This document shows, in pieces, positions 12,081 to 23,682 of a stretch of DNA of 64,000 nt. The stretch is from assembly GCA_030685235.1 (NCBI GenBank), contig MU839207.1, forward strand, positions 1 through 64,000, given 5' to 3'. The position numbers and the translations under genes were made by a program. Under the pieces are notes generated by a model. That model was not told the DNA's origin. It saw only the letters and a list, made by a program, of their open reading frames with translations, and did no database searches. This DNA comes from Copromyces sp. CBS 386.78 (Eukaryota > Ascomycota > Sordariomycetes > Sordariales > Sordariaceae). Every line of letters begins with the position of its first letter. Position 1 is the stretch's first letter.

Positions 12081-12619
12081 ATGCCTGTCCCCTTCGAGGC
12101 CCTCATTCCCTATGCCATCATCGTCACGGTAAGCTCCACCGGATCAGTGCGCTCGGAGCGGGGTGGGACAATCGGGTCCGCTGACGGAAGTCTAGATGTT
12201 CGGCGTCACGGGCGCCGGCCTGTCTGCCATCAAGACTATGCAGAACGGCGGCAAGAAGGCGAGATGGTCGTTGGATACCTGGGATAGAGTACGTTGACCC
12301 TCTGCAGTTGTTGATGTCATAGGGGGCATGGGCTAACCGTTGGATAGCAAAGTACGAACCACTTATATCTGCGAACCACACGAGTCATGACACACCTTCG
12401 CGCACATCCACCCTAACAGCGACTGACGATTGGTGCTCTTATAGTGATGGACCGCGACCGCCGACTTACCGGATGGTTACGAGGGCAAACAGATGCTGCA
12501 GATGCGCCCTATGGGTTTGAGTACAACAACCCATGGAGAGTATGTTGCTTTGTTTTCCGGCATTTGCGAGACCGATGGACTTACACAAACAACTTTAGGT
12601 TGAGAAGCGAATTTCGTGA
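12081..12619 (+). CDS. nuo9.8: NADH:ubiquinone oxidoreductase 9.8-kDa subunit (NDUFA1/MWFE type)
   Basis: Accessory subunit of respiratory complex I in the mitochondrial inner membrane. Joined exons 12081-12128, 12196-12288, 12348-12351, 12445-12539 and 12599-12619 give 86 aa. Residues about 6-27 form the single N-terminal membrane segment (F-E-A-L-I-P-Y-A-I-I-V-T...), followed by N-G-G-K-K and the family motif M-D-R-D-R-R-L-T-G. The distance from N-G-G-K to D-R-D-R-R equals that of human NDUFA1. The third exon is only 4 nt (CAAA), bounded by an ATAG acceptor and a GTACGA donor; skipping it would create an immediate stop (AGA TGA), so it is required. All four introns have branch-point-like CTAAC/CTGAC or similar sites. 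The C-terminus ends V-E-K-R-I-S then TGA. It converges with ncs6, 242 bp away. Confidence 0.92.
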
Positions 12620-12861
12620 TTGGTCAAACGACGTACAAAACAACAACTTGCAGGGTGGAAAGTCGAGAGGATTATCGAGAGAACCAGGCTCACCAACGAT
12701 ATCACGACGACCGCACCAACGACCCTTACCGTTACGTTCCACGATATCAATACGGCGCCCCTATTCGGACCATGCCAGCCGGGCGGGAAAACAGAACGCT
12801 TAGATACAGGCTAGGTAGACAGCACTGCCTAATGGTACTTCCACAGAGTATAGAATGCTTT

Positions 12862-14073
12862 TCAGATCTGAATCTGTGCTCTATTCTTGTTGAGCCCCTC
12901 CAAGAGCGTGCACGCCTGGCAGATCTCCTGACTAGACATGTAGCCGCACCGCTTGCAGTTACCCAGTGTCTGCCGTGTTACTGGCTTGGAGTTCTTGTTC
13001 GTCTTCAGGGGCACTGCCCCATCTGTCTCTGATTCCGCTGGCGTGCCGAGCAAGGAGAGCTTTGAAACATCGACCTCAAGACCTTCAGCAGCCTCGTTCT
13101 CTCTCAGCTGTTTCTCCATGGCAGCCATCTCATTGCCGCCGGCAGCCCCGTTTGAACCACAGCTGCCAATGCCACCTTCATCCTCTGTAGCAGTTGCTGC
13201 GGGTGTCTTGGGCTTGCCCTTGCAACCACAAGATGAAGCCGACTCTCCTGGTACTAGTCTCGCCATGTCCTCGCCGCTACGGAGAATATCCAGAATGGCG
13301 CTCGGTCGTATCCTCTCCAGCTGCTTGATCAGAGCTCTTGCGGTGCCACGAAACGCCTCCGGGCTGTAAATGCACTCTGTGCTGAAGTAGTCCAGCTTCT
13401 TGTGATAGGCATACATGACAATCTCCTTTTCGTAAGCATACTTGAGCGGCTTGCTTCTCTTGACATCCGAACTGGCGTCTCCAGTCACAATGTTCGTACT
13501 CCTTGCCAGGCGTCCCATGTCTCCACGGAGTAGGTTCATGAGGATCGTCTCGGCCACATCATCGGCATTGTGTCCCGTCACAACGTGCTTAATGTCGAGC
13601 ATCTTGGCTCCGCGATCGAGCGCCTGTCGTCGGAACACACCGCAGTATGTGCAGTTGCCTTTCTTGCCGATGGTCTCAACGACCTGGTCCATCGTCCACC
13701 CGTAGAGCTCGTCGTACCCTACGATCTTCAACGGCATGTCGTACTGCACGGCGTTTCGCTTGACTGTCTCGAGCGAGTCGTCCCGGTAACCCTTGATGCC
13801 TTCATCGATACTGAGTAGAACAAGTTCGAGTCCGTAGTTGTAACGTTCGTTAAGAGTCTTGAGCACCGAAGCGAGCACGGTTGAGTCCTTGCCGCCCGAT
13901 GCGCCGATGGCTACCCTCTCGCCTGGATAAAAGAGCTTCGATGATACGATGGTGTGATGAACTTCCTCCTCGAAAAGTGTGAGAAAGCAGCCCTTGCAGA
14001 CTCTGGCGTGGTTCTTTGGCCGCTTAATGTTTGCTCGCTCGGTTTTGCAGATGGCGCAAAGTGCTGGAGCCAT
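12862..14073 (-). CDS. ncs6: Cytoplasmic tRNA 2-thiolation protein 1 (Ncs6/Ctu1)
   Basis: Thiolates the wobble uridine (mcm5s2U34) of tRNA Lys, Glu and Gln, working in the cytosol with Ncs2/Ctu2 and the Urm1 sulfur relay. Single exon, 403 aa, normal for fungi. Visible motifs: an N-terminal zinc ribbon (C-A-I-C ... C-K-G-C, residues 5-29), the PP-loop A-S-G-G-K-D-S-T (about 58-65), the C-T-Y-C pair (about 140) and [10 protein letters not shown] (about 166). A C-terminal zinc cluster reads C-K-R-C-G-Y ... [13 protein letters not shown]. Residues about 280-375 are a variable Gly/Ala/Glu insert containing C-G-C-K-G-K. It is divergent from rpl8, which is also a translation gene. Stop is TGA. Confidence 0.96.
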   Translation of the reverse strand: MAPALCAICKTERANIKRPKNHARVCKGCFLTLFEEEVHHTIVSSKLFYPGERVAIGASGGKDSTVLASVLKTLNERYNYGLELVLLSIDEGIKGYRDDSLETVKRNAVQYDMPLKIVGYDELYGWTMDQVVETIGKKGNCTYCGVFRRQALDRGAKMLDIKHVVTGHNADDVAETILMNLLRGDMGRLARSTNIVTGDASSDVKRSKPLKYAYEKEIVMYAYHKKLDYFSTECIYSPEAFRGTARALIKQLERIRPSAILDILRSGEDMARLVPGESASSCGCKGKPKTPAATATEDEGGIGSCGSNGAAGGNEMAAMEKQLRENEAAEGLEVDVSKLSLLGTPAESETDGAVPLKTNKNSKPVTRQTLGNCKRCGYMSSQEICQACTLLEGLNKNRAQIQI

Positions 14074-14608
14074 CTTGGTGAAGTTGAAAGGATGATTGAT
14101 GACTGCCGAACTGAGATAGGTTGTCGTTCGAAATATTCAGGTTACCCGGTTCCGCGGTACTTATTGTTGCTGACGAAAAAGGCGTCCTGCAGTATCAAGT
14201 GTCCAGATCCAGTTTCACGTTGAGATATGCCGGCTGTGCAGTCATCACGAAACGTTCAAATCTAATGTGCCAGGTGAGAGGCGTCAAAGAAGGCATCAGC
14301 GTTTAAGAAAACAAGACAGGCCTGGACTTGGCCAAAAAATGCGATAAGCTACTGGTAGGGTCCATTGATAATACCCCGTGGCGTGTGCCCATTCCCCAAG
14401 CTTGGTTTACGCCCCACCCAGGCTCCCAATCCAGCCACAGCTCAACGCCCCGTCAGCCCCCACAAAGTGGGCACCAGCCGCAAAATATCCGCCAACCCTA
14501 AAAATTCCACCACCACTTTTTCTCCGCGCGTTCGAATTCTCGATTTTGAATCTTTGTCTGTTGCACCTCACGTACACTTAGGAACCTGAGCCAACGCCGA
14601 TAATCAAC
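14074..14608. promoter_or_regulatory. Divergent promoter region of ncs6 and rpl8
   Basis: A 535-bp spacer between two start codons. It contains a C-rich stretch at about 14380-14500 on the + strand and a pyrimidine-rich leader directly before the rpl8 ATG. No ORF looks coding and I see no clear TATA element. Confidence 0.5.
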
Positions 14609-15806
14609 ATGGTAAGCACCTGAACGACTACGACTCGATACTCACGACCTCTGCAGCCGTCTTCTTGACGCGCGCATGTGGGAATTGTTGGGAATGCTCT
14701 CGATCTTCTGATTGAGTTGCATGTTTTCCGCTCGTCGGTCCTTCGGGGCCGCGGGTGATGACCTGGCTTGAGTTGGATCCGCGTGCATGGCAGAAATGCT
14801 TGCCCGGCCACTCTCTAGAGTTAACGAAGACTGAAGTCAAATGGACCAAAACATTTACTGATGTCTTCTTCTCAATGATAGCCTCAGAAGTCTGGCAAGA
14901 AGGCCGCTCCGGCCCCCTTCCCCCAGGGTAAGGCTGGCAGCAAGAAGGCGCCCAAGGTAAGCAAGAACAGCTCCGTCCCCATCCGCCTCATCATGGCGCT
15001 CGCCTGAGTCTCGGTGTGCTAACATGCCATGTAGAACCCTCTCATCGAGAAGCGCCCCCGCAACTTCGGCATTGGCCAGGCTATCCAGCCCCAGCGCAAC
15101 CTCTCGCGCATGGTGAAGTGGCCTGAGTATGTCCGCCTCCAGCGCCAGAAGAAGATCCTCAACATGCGCTTGAAGGTCCCTCCTGCGATCGCCCAGTTCC
15201 AGCAGGTTCTCGACAAGAACACCGCTGCCCAGGCCTTCAAGCTCCTCAACAAGTACCGCCCTGAGACCAAGACCGAGAAGAAGGAGCGTCTCCTCCAGGA
15301 GGCTACCGCCATCAAGGAGGGCAAGAAGAAGGAGGATGTCTCCAAGAAGCCCTACGTTGTCAAGTACGGTCTCAACCACGTTGTTGGCCTCATTGAGAAC
15401 AAGAAGGCTTCCCTCGTCCTCATTCCCAACGATGTCGACCCCATCGAGCTCGTTGTCTTCCTCCCCGCTCTCTGCCGCAAGATGGGCATCCCCTATGCCA
15501 TCATCAAGGGCAAGGCTCGTCTCGGCACTGTCGTCCACAAGAAGGTACGAATCATCCCACGTCTGAAAGATGCATGTACACAGTGAACTAACATGTCTCC
15601 CCCAGACCGCTGCCGTCCTCGCTCTTACCGAGGTCCGCACTGAGGACAAGAACGAGCTCGCCAAGCTCGTCTCCGCCATCAAGGAGGGCTACGTCGAGAA
15701 GAACGAGCAGGCTCGCCGCCAGTGGGGTGGTGGCATCATGGGCATCAAGTCCCAGATGAAGATTGCCAAGCGCAAGAAGGCTCTCGAGAACGCCCTCAAG
15801 GTCTAA
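14609..15806 (+). CDS. rpl8: 60S ribosomal protein eL8 (L8/L7a)
   Basis: Structural protein of the large ribosomal subunit. Exons: 14609-14611 (the ATG alone), 14882-14956, 15035-15544 and 15606-15806, giving 262 aa, the usual fungal length. The sequence opens [10 protein letters not shown], then a basic stretch, then [16 protein letters not shown], and contains the L7Ae-type RNA-binding fold ([18 protein letters not shown] and [10 protein letters not shown]). Intron 1 directly follows the ATG and is the longest (270 bp). Codon use is strongly C-ending, as expected for a highly expressed gene. Confidence 0.97.
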
Positions 15807-18423
15807 ATTTGACCTAATGGTGTGATCGAACTCGGTTGGGACAAGGCGTTTACACTATCGGTTGGCGTATTGGACATACCAAAATCAGATCAGGGTCAAA
15901 TGAACTGCCTACTTCCGCCGTAGCAGATGTCTCGAGGTTGCTTTACGACGTTGTGAATAACAAATGATACCCAGTTTCTCCTTTTCTTCCGATGTGATGA
16001 AGTCCCATCTCCCCATCCTCCCAGGTCAGTTACCCATGGATTCCGGATCCCTTTCACCCGTTCACCCTATTGTGAACATTTTCCCCATTGCAAACTTGAA
16101 CGGCATTAGTGTGTACAACATTGGGCTCATATACCTACGCTCATGTGTTGAAGGATATTATCGTGCCAAGAGAAACATCTCGCCCTACTATTACCAAACA
16201 CCTTTGTCCTTTTTGCTCTCGGGACTTTTGGTGCATGAAAGTAGTGCTACATGCCATCATTTATCATGATGGTCTTGATGGTTTTGACGGTTGGGTTCTC
16301 GATCTCTTCGGACATTGGACATGCGGTCCCTTATCTGTCCTTGGTCTTATCTGTCCTTGGTCCTGGGCTTGGCCCAAGAGGCCTTGATAATGTCATATAG
16401 TAAATAAAGTTAACATCACTCGGCAGTCGGCACTTGAATCCCCGTCACCGCTCATCATGGTTGAGTGCCCCTGTGTCGAATGTGTGGTTGTCGTCAAATT
16501 TGGACAAGAAGTTGCAGAAACAATGCGGGCCGGCGCTAGTGAACGATCGTCAGGGCTGACAGATTACCGGGATAAGATCCGGCTGTTGATGGCGAACCAG
16601 ATCCTCCGATGGCATTTGGGGAAGTTTGAAGCTTATCTGCCACTTTGAGGCCTGACAATGGGTGATCCATGATGGGATTCAAAGCTATCAGGAAGTTTCT
16701 GCGCAAAGCATCTGGGATATAGCCTCGGCTGAAGCATCTCAAGAGTTTAGCCCTACGCGGCGGCACATGACCGTATAACAATGCTTCCTTTCTCCCCCTC
16801 AACGAAATTCATCATCTTCTGACAGCTGTAATCTTCTGACAGCTGAGACAGCTGCGTTGTTACCACCCACTGCCGTCCCTCCCCGTGCCCCCGTGTCCCT
16901 CTGGTTCGGATGTGTGTGGATGCATTTTGATATGGGACCAGGGCATCCATGGTGATCCCAGGAGTTGCGAGAACAGGTTCGTTCTGCTTGGTTCACCGTC
17001 CATTCCCCCCACCCGCCCGATCTTTCCGGCGCTGTGACTGTGAGAGGGGTTCACAGTTCACACCTCAGGCGAGACAGGCGCGGTACACAGTGGTTTGGTG
17101 CCTTCCAAAAGTTTGGTTACGGTGGTCCACGCTCTGACCACCCTTGACATGTGCATTCCAACTCCTCCCACTCGGCCTTGCACCGTGACAATGCTGAAGA
17201 CAGAAGCACCTTCCTAGCGTTTTGTTGAACAAACACTTCTTATCCTGGCCAAGACTCCAGGTGAGATCAAGACAAGATCAAACAAGCAGGGGTTGGCTTT
17301 CCAGTTGGAAAGTATGGGGAAATCTAGAGATTATTTACAAAAGCCGGCGGGTGTCCCTCCCTTGGACGGGCAGCTGCAGTCCTCGACGATATCTTGTTCT
17401 TGATAGTACCTTGCCCTCTCCTCCTCGCCCCTGATATCAACAACAGAATCTCGCGCTCTTCGCATCTTCAGACTCCGGCCGAGTTGAATACGACGACCTC
17501 CTGAAACCTGTATCCACCTGGTAAGTCCCAATCTCTCTCGGCGCCTCCCTAGACAACAAACCCGCAAAGTCAAAACCCGCCTCCCAAAATACCGCCCATA
17601 TCGGTGACGAGCCTATTGGCATGTGGTTGTGGATGTCTATACTCCGGGACCTTACATTCGGCCCCTCCCGACCCATCAGATCGCGCAAGCCTCAAGTGAA
17701 ACAGTGGGGTTCAGCTACAAACCTCATAGGGGGGCCTAACGAGGATACTGGACAGTCCAAGAGATTGCAGCCTCCGTTTCTGGAAGATTGCAAAGGAGAT
17801 GGCCACCCAGTTTCCAGAAGTCTGGTATCGGTGTTGGGACTTGGAAAGAAGAGGGTTAGAAGGAGGAGAAGAATCATTCCACTTCGTCCGGCTGCCGAAC
17901 CACACACAAGGCCACTCACTGGTCAGCTCAACAACATGCCCCCATTCAGTCTTCACCACCCATTCATTGCTTGGTCCACAATACCCGTACGATTGGATGT
18001 CCTGTTATCGTAAACCAATACATTCGGGATCTACAAAGTCCCTATACTTACACATGGGTGGACTGCAGGCGGATCTCGCGAACTCCTCAACTTTATACTC
18101 AAGGGTCCCGGAGTACTAAGCTTACCCACTCACTACATCGTGATACCCGCTTCATATTATTTATATCACTCCTCCACTCCCCCCCTTTACGCCACCGGTC
18201 CGCGTTTCTCTTCTTATATAACGATCCTATTATCCTCTGTCTTCACTCAAGCAACTTTTTTTGTCCAGAAGTCTCAAGTTCGTCCTCCCCGCTTCAGTCC
18301 TGCTGCACCTCCTGCTTTGCATACTACAGCTGGCTAACACAAACCAATAGTTTAGCGTGACGTACCTTTGCCTCGTCTCTTCAACAACTTTTGATACCCA
18401 AACTCTTTTTTCCATCTTTCAAA
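15807..18423. other. 2.6-kb intergenic region between rpl8 and the carbonic anhydrase gene
   Basis: It holds the rpl8 3' UTR, then sequence with only short, non-persuasive open frames on both strands. The last 300 bp before 18424 are pyrimidine-rich with two TATA-like sites, consistent with a promoter and 5' leader. A long leader or a noncoding transcript is possible, but nothing here shows it directly. Confidence 0.5.
18215..18221 (+). promoter_or_regulatory. TATA-like box upstream of carbonic anhydrase
   Basis: TATATAA, 209 bp before the ATG at 18424, followed by CT-rich leader sequence. A second AT-rich TTATTTATA lies at about 18157. Confidence 0.35.
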
Positions 18424-19185
18424 ATGTCTTCTTCGAACACCTTTCAGTATGCCTTGAGCTCCAACAATGCTTGGGCTGGCTACAAGGCCCATCAAAACCC
18501 CCAGTTCTTCCCCAAGCTGGCTGGCGGCCAGTCTCCGGAGATCCGTAAGTCTGGATTCTACCCCACATCGATTATCCATGTTTGATCCCGTTCTAACATG
18601 GTCACAACAGTCTGGATCGGTTGCTCCGACTCTCGCTGCCCCGAGACCACCATCCTGGGCATGCAACCCGGTGACGTGTTCGTCCACCGCAACATTGCCA
18701 ACATCGTTTCACCCACCGACATCAACACCACAGCCGTGATCGAGTACGCCGTCGTTCACCTCGGGGTCAAGCACATTGTTCTCTGCGGCCACTCAGCCTG
18801 CGGAGGAGCCGCCGGGGCTCTTTCGGACGCCCGCATCGGCGGTGTTCTCGACACGTGGCTGCTCCCTCTCAAAACCGTCCGCTTCAACCATGCCGAGGAG
18901 CTCGACGCCATCACTGACGAGAAGGAGCGCGTGGTCCGCATCGCCCAGCTCAACGTCGAGGAGGGCATCAAGGTGCTCATGAACAACGCCACGGTCCGGG
19001 AAGCCATTGCGGAGCGCGGCCTCGAGGTGCACGGTGTGTTCTTTGATATCGGCTGCGGACGCATCAAGGAGCTCGGGTGCGGCACGGCTCACAAGTTCCC
19101 CGCAGGCGACCATGTTGTCAGAGGCAAGCATGGTCAGCTTGTGTTTGGACAGGATGGCGAGGCGGAGATTGCTGCTGCGCAGTAG
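18424..19185 (+). CDS. Beta-class carbonic anhydrase
   Basis: Zinc enzyme interconverting CO2 and bicarbonate. Exons 18424-18544 and 18611-19185 give 231 aa. All beta-CA zinc ligands and the dyad are visible: Cys and Asp-Arg in W-I-G-C-S-D-S-R-C-P-E (about 42-52), then His and Cys in L-C-G-H-S-A-C-G-G (about 100-110). The G-D-V-F-V-H-R-N-I-A-N block lies between. There is no mitochondrial presequence; the N-terminus is M-S-S-S-N-T, so a cytosolic form is likely. The stop is TAG, here followed by another stop after eight codons, unlike the long tails of sas3, the cyclodeaminase gene and pan2. Confidence 0.95.
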
Positions 19186-21030
19186 TGTAAAGAAACTCAA
19201 CAATATCGAGGATAAGGTTGACGTTGAATGGTGTTTTGCGGGGAAAGTTTTAGCGAGTCGCGCCAAGGGGCAACCAATGACCAAGCAGACCAAGAAACGG
19301 GTTGAGATGGCAGGCCGCGGGATGTCTTGGCGCATCTCTCGGGTGTTGGGCGAGCCGGGCAAAAGGGATTGACATGGCATAGGTGTCCGGCAACGAGATG
19401 TTTTGCTTTTTTGGGTAGTTTGGTCGGAGCTTGGAGGAAGTATGGATGGAGGGACTTGTGAGCTGGAGCAGCAGACCGCACAAGATCCCGACAGTCCGTT
19501 CTCTTCATTTTGGTTTACATGCTTATTATCACTTGTACGGAGCATCATTGCAAGGAGTTTTGAGAGTTTCGTTAGTTAAGTTTGGGGAAGCGTGCTGGGA
19601 ATACATGATCAACATTTTTTTACCAAGACTTCAACAAGCTTCAGGATCTTCCCAACTGCCGTCTTGGCCTTGTATATCGATCGTAGATGTTGACCAAGAG
19701 TCCAAGACACGGCCTGGCTGACGGGATGAACACTTTCGAAATGACCAATAGGATATAACGACTTACAAGACCCTCACCTCGGTGCTCCATAACTTCCGCG
19801 GGTTCCGTTATCGCACAAGTGACGGACGGATGGACAGAACATGACTCGAAAGCGAAGAAAGCGGAAAAGATGCGAGATTGCGCATTAGAACAACAAGGAT
19901 TTTTTGGATTTCGATACCTAACTGGTAGGTAGTGAGGGAAGAAGGAATTCCAAGACATACAGGCAAACAATTAAGGTAGTCTAGGTGATGAACAATAGGA
20001 GTGCATTCGGTGCAGTGGAAGTTCCGGGCTGTGATGGGCTTGCAGTTACAGCGGCTTCACCCCGGACGGGCAACTGGAACAGACATTCAGCACAGTGGAG
20101 GCTTGGTGGAAGTTTTGGGCAAGTTTGACCCTAACCCTGCCTGCCTCTTACTGCGTACCTTAGGTATGCATACCTACCTGCTAGGTACAAACACCACCCC
20201 TCATTTGTTTTTGCGGAAAGGCCACGAACCTCAATGCAACGGACGACTTTCAAAACGACTTTCATTGAAAGTTCAAAACAGAGATAAACCGTTGGAGGGC
20301 GGGCACCCGACGTTGTCCAAGTGAAACGTCTTCTCTGGTTTACCTCTACCTAGGTCTGGATCTTTCGAGGATATCCTGGGGGCGAACGGCATTGAAAGGC
20401 CATCCTTGAATTTCTCCCAAAACCCACCGGCATGAAGCTGCCCGTTCGAACGTCTGATGTTTTTTAAGGGTCCACTGGTGGAACTTTCCATGGAAGGGGT
20501 TGATTCCCCAAGGGACGGGAGATCGGAGTGGTTCGGAGTGGTTAAACGGAAGGATGGTTTGGATGGCTTTGAGATTGACAAACGAGTTCGTTTCCAGGTT
20601 ATAGGTTTACAGTCGGATGCCCTGTAACTGCAAACAAATCGGGCAGGCCTTTTTCCTTGCACTTGGTGGGTGTTTGCACTTATTTGCATTTATAGGTACT
20701 TGCATTTACAGGGCATCTGACTGTAGTAGGCAGTTATATGAATGATGTAGAAACCACCACGCATGACCGAGTTCACTTGCCGGAGCAAAGCAACAAAGCC
20801 GGGGACTGCCTTCCGGTTTGACAGAAGTCTAGACTGTTGACCCGGGATCGGAGGGGTAAGGTACCAAGCCCGACCCGACCGTTCAGTTTGATCGGATGAC
20901 GGAACAACCCGCGGGGTTCAAGTTACTTGCTGAATGGACCCGGCTTGGCGGATCAACATTACCTCACGCCATCCAACTTGGACATTCCACTGTGATATCT
21001 GATATCTGATATCGCGGGGAAACAGACACC
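19186..21030. other. 1.8-kb intergenic region containing a MITE
   Basis: No convincing gene. It contains the 114-bp inverted-repeat element at 20610-20723 and, just before the next ATG, a triplicated GATATCT/GATATC run at about 20994-21013. Most open frames are short or antisense to the carbonic anhydrase end. Confidence 0.5.
20610..20723. mobile_element. 114-bp MITE with 24-bp TIRs and TA flanks
   Basis: The left arm at 20610-20633 (starting CAGTCGGATGCCCTG) matches the inverse of 20700-20723 in 22 of 24 positions. Both ends are directly flanked by TA (20608-20609 and 20724-20725), the target duplication of Tc1/mariner elements. The 66-bp core has repeated TGCAYTT-like motifs and no ORF. 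Confidence 0.75.
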
Positions 21031-22651
21031 ATGACTTTCTCCATCCTTACAGACGACGAAATCAAGTCGCTGTTGAACAACCTCACAATCGACGAGCTCG
21101 AGTCGTTCCGCAAGAACCTTAGAGATGCTCTCCACGAATACTCAACCGGCGCTCAAACGCCCGGCCAGGCTCTCATCCACCAGCCCGAGCGAACGGTAGT
21201 CCGCAGCGGTGTCACCGGCGCCACAACTCTGTTTATGCCATCATGTAGTCCAGCCGGTCACGGTGTCAAGGGTATGTCTTTCTTTCGCCATGTCTCTTAT
21301 CATCACCACACCTTACTAACCACAAGACACAGTCATCACCCTCTCCTCCGCCGAGCAAATAGTCAAGTCCACCCAACAAGAAGAATCCGGCCAAGAAGCC
21401 TCCAACCCTCTCATCCGACCCACGGGCGCCATCACCCTGTTTAGCCCCAACGGCTCCCCTCGCGGAATCATCCACGCCAGCACCGTAACCGCCTTCCGCA
21501 CCGCCCTGGCCTCCCTCTGTCTAATCCACAAGCGCGACCACGTCAAGACCATCACCGTCTTCGGCTGCGGCGAGCAAGCCTACTGGCACGTGCGCCTGAC
21601 CTTGCTGCTGCGCGGATCGACCATCAAGCACGTCAACGTAATCAACCGCCGTTTTTCGCCCTCATGCGGCGCCATGCTCCGGCGCTTCTACGAGATCTCG
21701 CCTGATATCAAGGCCCGCGAAGGCTGGACGGATACCCATTTTGGCGTTCTCACGCCCAGCTATGGCGAGTACGAAAGGCTGCTGACGAACCAGGTGCGCA
21801 GCGCGGATGTCATCTTTTGCTGCACGCCCAGCACGGTGCCGCTTTTCGATGGGAATATCTTGACGGAGAGGGATGCGAGGAGGAAAGGAAGGTTGATCGT
21901 GGCGATTGGAAGCTATACGCCGCAGATGAAAGAGGTGCCCGTGGAGCTGATTCAGCAGGCGATCAAGGGTCATGATCAGCATGCGGCTGGGAAGAGGATC
22001 ATTCATCATCATAAGCATGCGGTGGAGGGCGGCGTGGTGGTGGTTGATACCCTGGATGGAGCACTGAAGGAGGCGGGGGAGCTGATTGAGGCTGGGTTGG
22101 GGCCGAGGCATTTGGTTGAGTATGTATTCCCTCGTCCGTCCGTCTCGTCACTTTGCTGCATGATGAATTGCTAACGAAACATTCACAGACTCGGAGAACT
22201 AGTAATGCTCCATCGCATCAAGCTCTCAGAAGAAACCGACAACGACGCCTGCCGCGTCGCCTCAACAGACGTCGACACCGACTCCCTCTCCGCTTCCACC
22301 TCCACTTTAACCCTCTCTTCCCCTCCAACCGAAGAAAAAGACAGCAAGGACAGCGAAAAAGAAAAACGTCCCCGCCACAGCCGCCACCTCTCCATCCAGA
22401 ACCTCGTCCGGGCCACCTCCCGCTCCCGCAGCCGCGACAGTCGCTCCGCCGAAACCGACGCCGAGCGCGAACAGAGGAAAAAGGACAAAAAGAAGAAGAA
22501 GGAAAAGGAAGACGAGCTGGCCCGCTGGCTGCAAAAGGGCAACGTCATCTACAAGAGCGTCGGCCTGGGCCTGATGGATCTGACGGTCGGCATGCAGCTG
22601 GTGGATTTTGCGCAGCAGAAGGGCGTGGGGAACCATATCCCGGCCTTTTAG
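21031..22651 (+). CDS. Ornithine cyclodeaminase / mu-crystallin family protein
   Basis: NAD(P)-dependent family that includes ornithine cyclodeaminase, ketimine reductases and mu-crystallin; the substrate here cannot be told. Exons 21031-21271, 21333-22119 and 22189-22651 give 496 aa. Family features: an N-terminal region ending A-T-T-L-F-M-P-S, then G-A-I-T-L-F-S-P-N-G-S-P-R-G-I-I-H, the Rossmann motif V-F-G-C-G-E-Q-A-Y-W-H (about 165-175), a D-V-I-F-C-C-T-P-S-T segment, and V-A-I-G-S-Y-T-P. Typical members have about 330-380 residues. The extra length comes from a Ser- and Lys/Glu-rich insert of about 100 residues (about 365-455) before a normal family C-terminus (K-S-V-G-L-G-L-M-D-L). It ends in TAG at 22649 with an open frame continuing. 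Confidence 0.88.
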
Positions 22652-23203
22652 GAGAGGAACGGGGTTGGTAGTATTCCGCTTATGGGAAAGCAGGGGAAGG
22701 AGATGGTGGAGTTGGGACTGGGGTTGGACCCGTTGGATGTTGCAGGTGGTGTTGCTGGTGGTGGTCATGTTGTTGATATTGCTGGTGGAAGTAAGACTTC
22801 TCCTGAACATGGACTGGGAAGTGAGGGTGGTAGTTCCAGGCTAGGGTCGAATGAAGACTCTACGCAGGAGGGAATTCAGGTCCAAGATTTTGGTGCTCAG
22901 GGTCCAGTTCACCGCCAGGGACAGGAAGGCGGAATTCATGTGGCTTAGAAAGCCCAGGAAACGAAGTCTCGGCGTGAAGCCAAGGGAAAGGAGAAAGAGA
23001 AGGACGAGCCTACTGCTGGTCATTGTCATGGCAAGAAGGAATTTCATTGGTTTGATCAGGAGGAGGAGAGCAAAGAGGATGGGTATGAGGAACAGGAACA
23101 TGGGTTCCATATGCCTCGCATGCCTCATCTGCCTCATATTCCTCATGTTCAGGACCTCCCGATCATAAGGAAGTTTAGCAGACGGAACAGGAACAGTGTT
23201 TGA
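22652..23203 (+). other. In-frame coding-like tail behind the cyclodeaminase-family gene
   Basis: Directly after the TAG at 22649-22651 the same frame is open for 98 codons to TAG 22946-22948, then for a further 84 codons to TGA 23201-23203. The first segment is Gly/Val-rich with G-L-G-L-D-P-L-D-V-A-G-G-V-A-G-G-G. The second is charged, then His/Pro-rich (M-P-R-M-P-H-L-P-H-I-P-H-V) and ends K-F-S-R-R-N-R-N-S-V. An internal ATG at 22682 could start an independent ORF. No good splice donor removes either TAG. I read it as a readthrough tail, a truncated C-terminus, or 3' UTR with chance openness. Confidence 0.4.
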
Positions 23204-23682
23204 GTGGGCTAGGTCTGGAGAAAGCCAGCTATCGAAAGGCGAGCTTGGGTTGAGCTGGTACTCATGTTATGATTTATGTTTCTGTAAGAATCAAGAAGTA
23301 CATACCCCGGGACTTTTTCCACGGACGATTGAGGTATGAGGAGGGGGCAGGACAACAAACTCCCAGTTGTTATATGTATCTCCACGAAACTATTCGCTTA
23401 GATTTGCTTGACTCATCAATGTGCCAGCCATTCTTCCTGCCTCACTTCGTGAAATCCGTGCTCATGACTGACTACCGTAAGCTCTGTTTTCGCGTCCTTA
23501 TTCCAAACGGGAACCAAACACCCACAAACATTACCAACTATACTCCCCTCCTCGACAACTCCCTCCAAACACTATATTCCGACCCATCAGCGTTATTCCC
23601 TTCTCTCCTCATCACATCATGGATCCTATCCCGTACACCCTGTCTCTCGCCCTCACTCCCACTCTCTCTCTATCCACCCAAC

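Noticed and set aside
14855..15682. 275-aa frame antisense to rpl8
   Set aside because: Crosses rpl8 introns and mirrors biased codons of the ribosomal protein gene.
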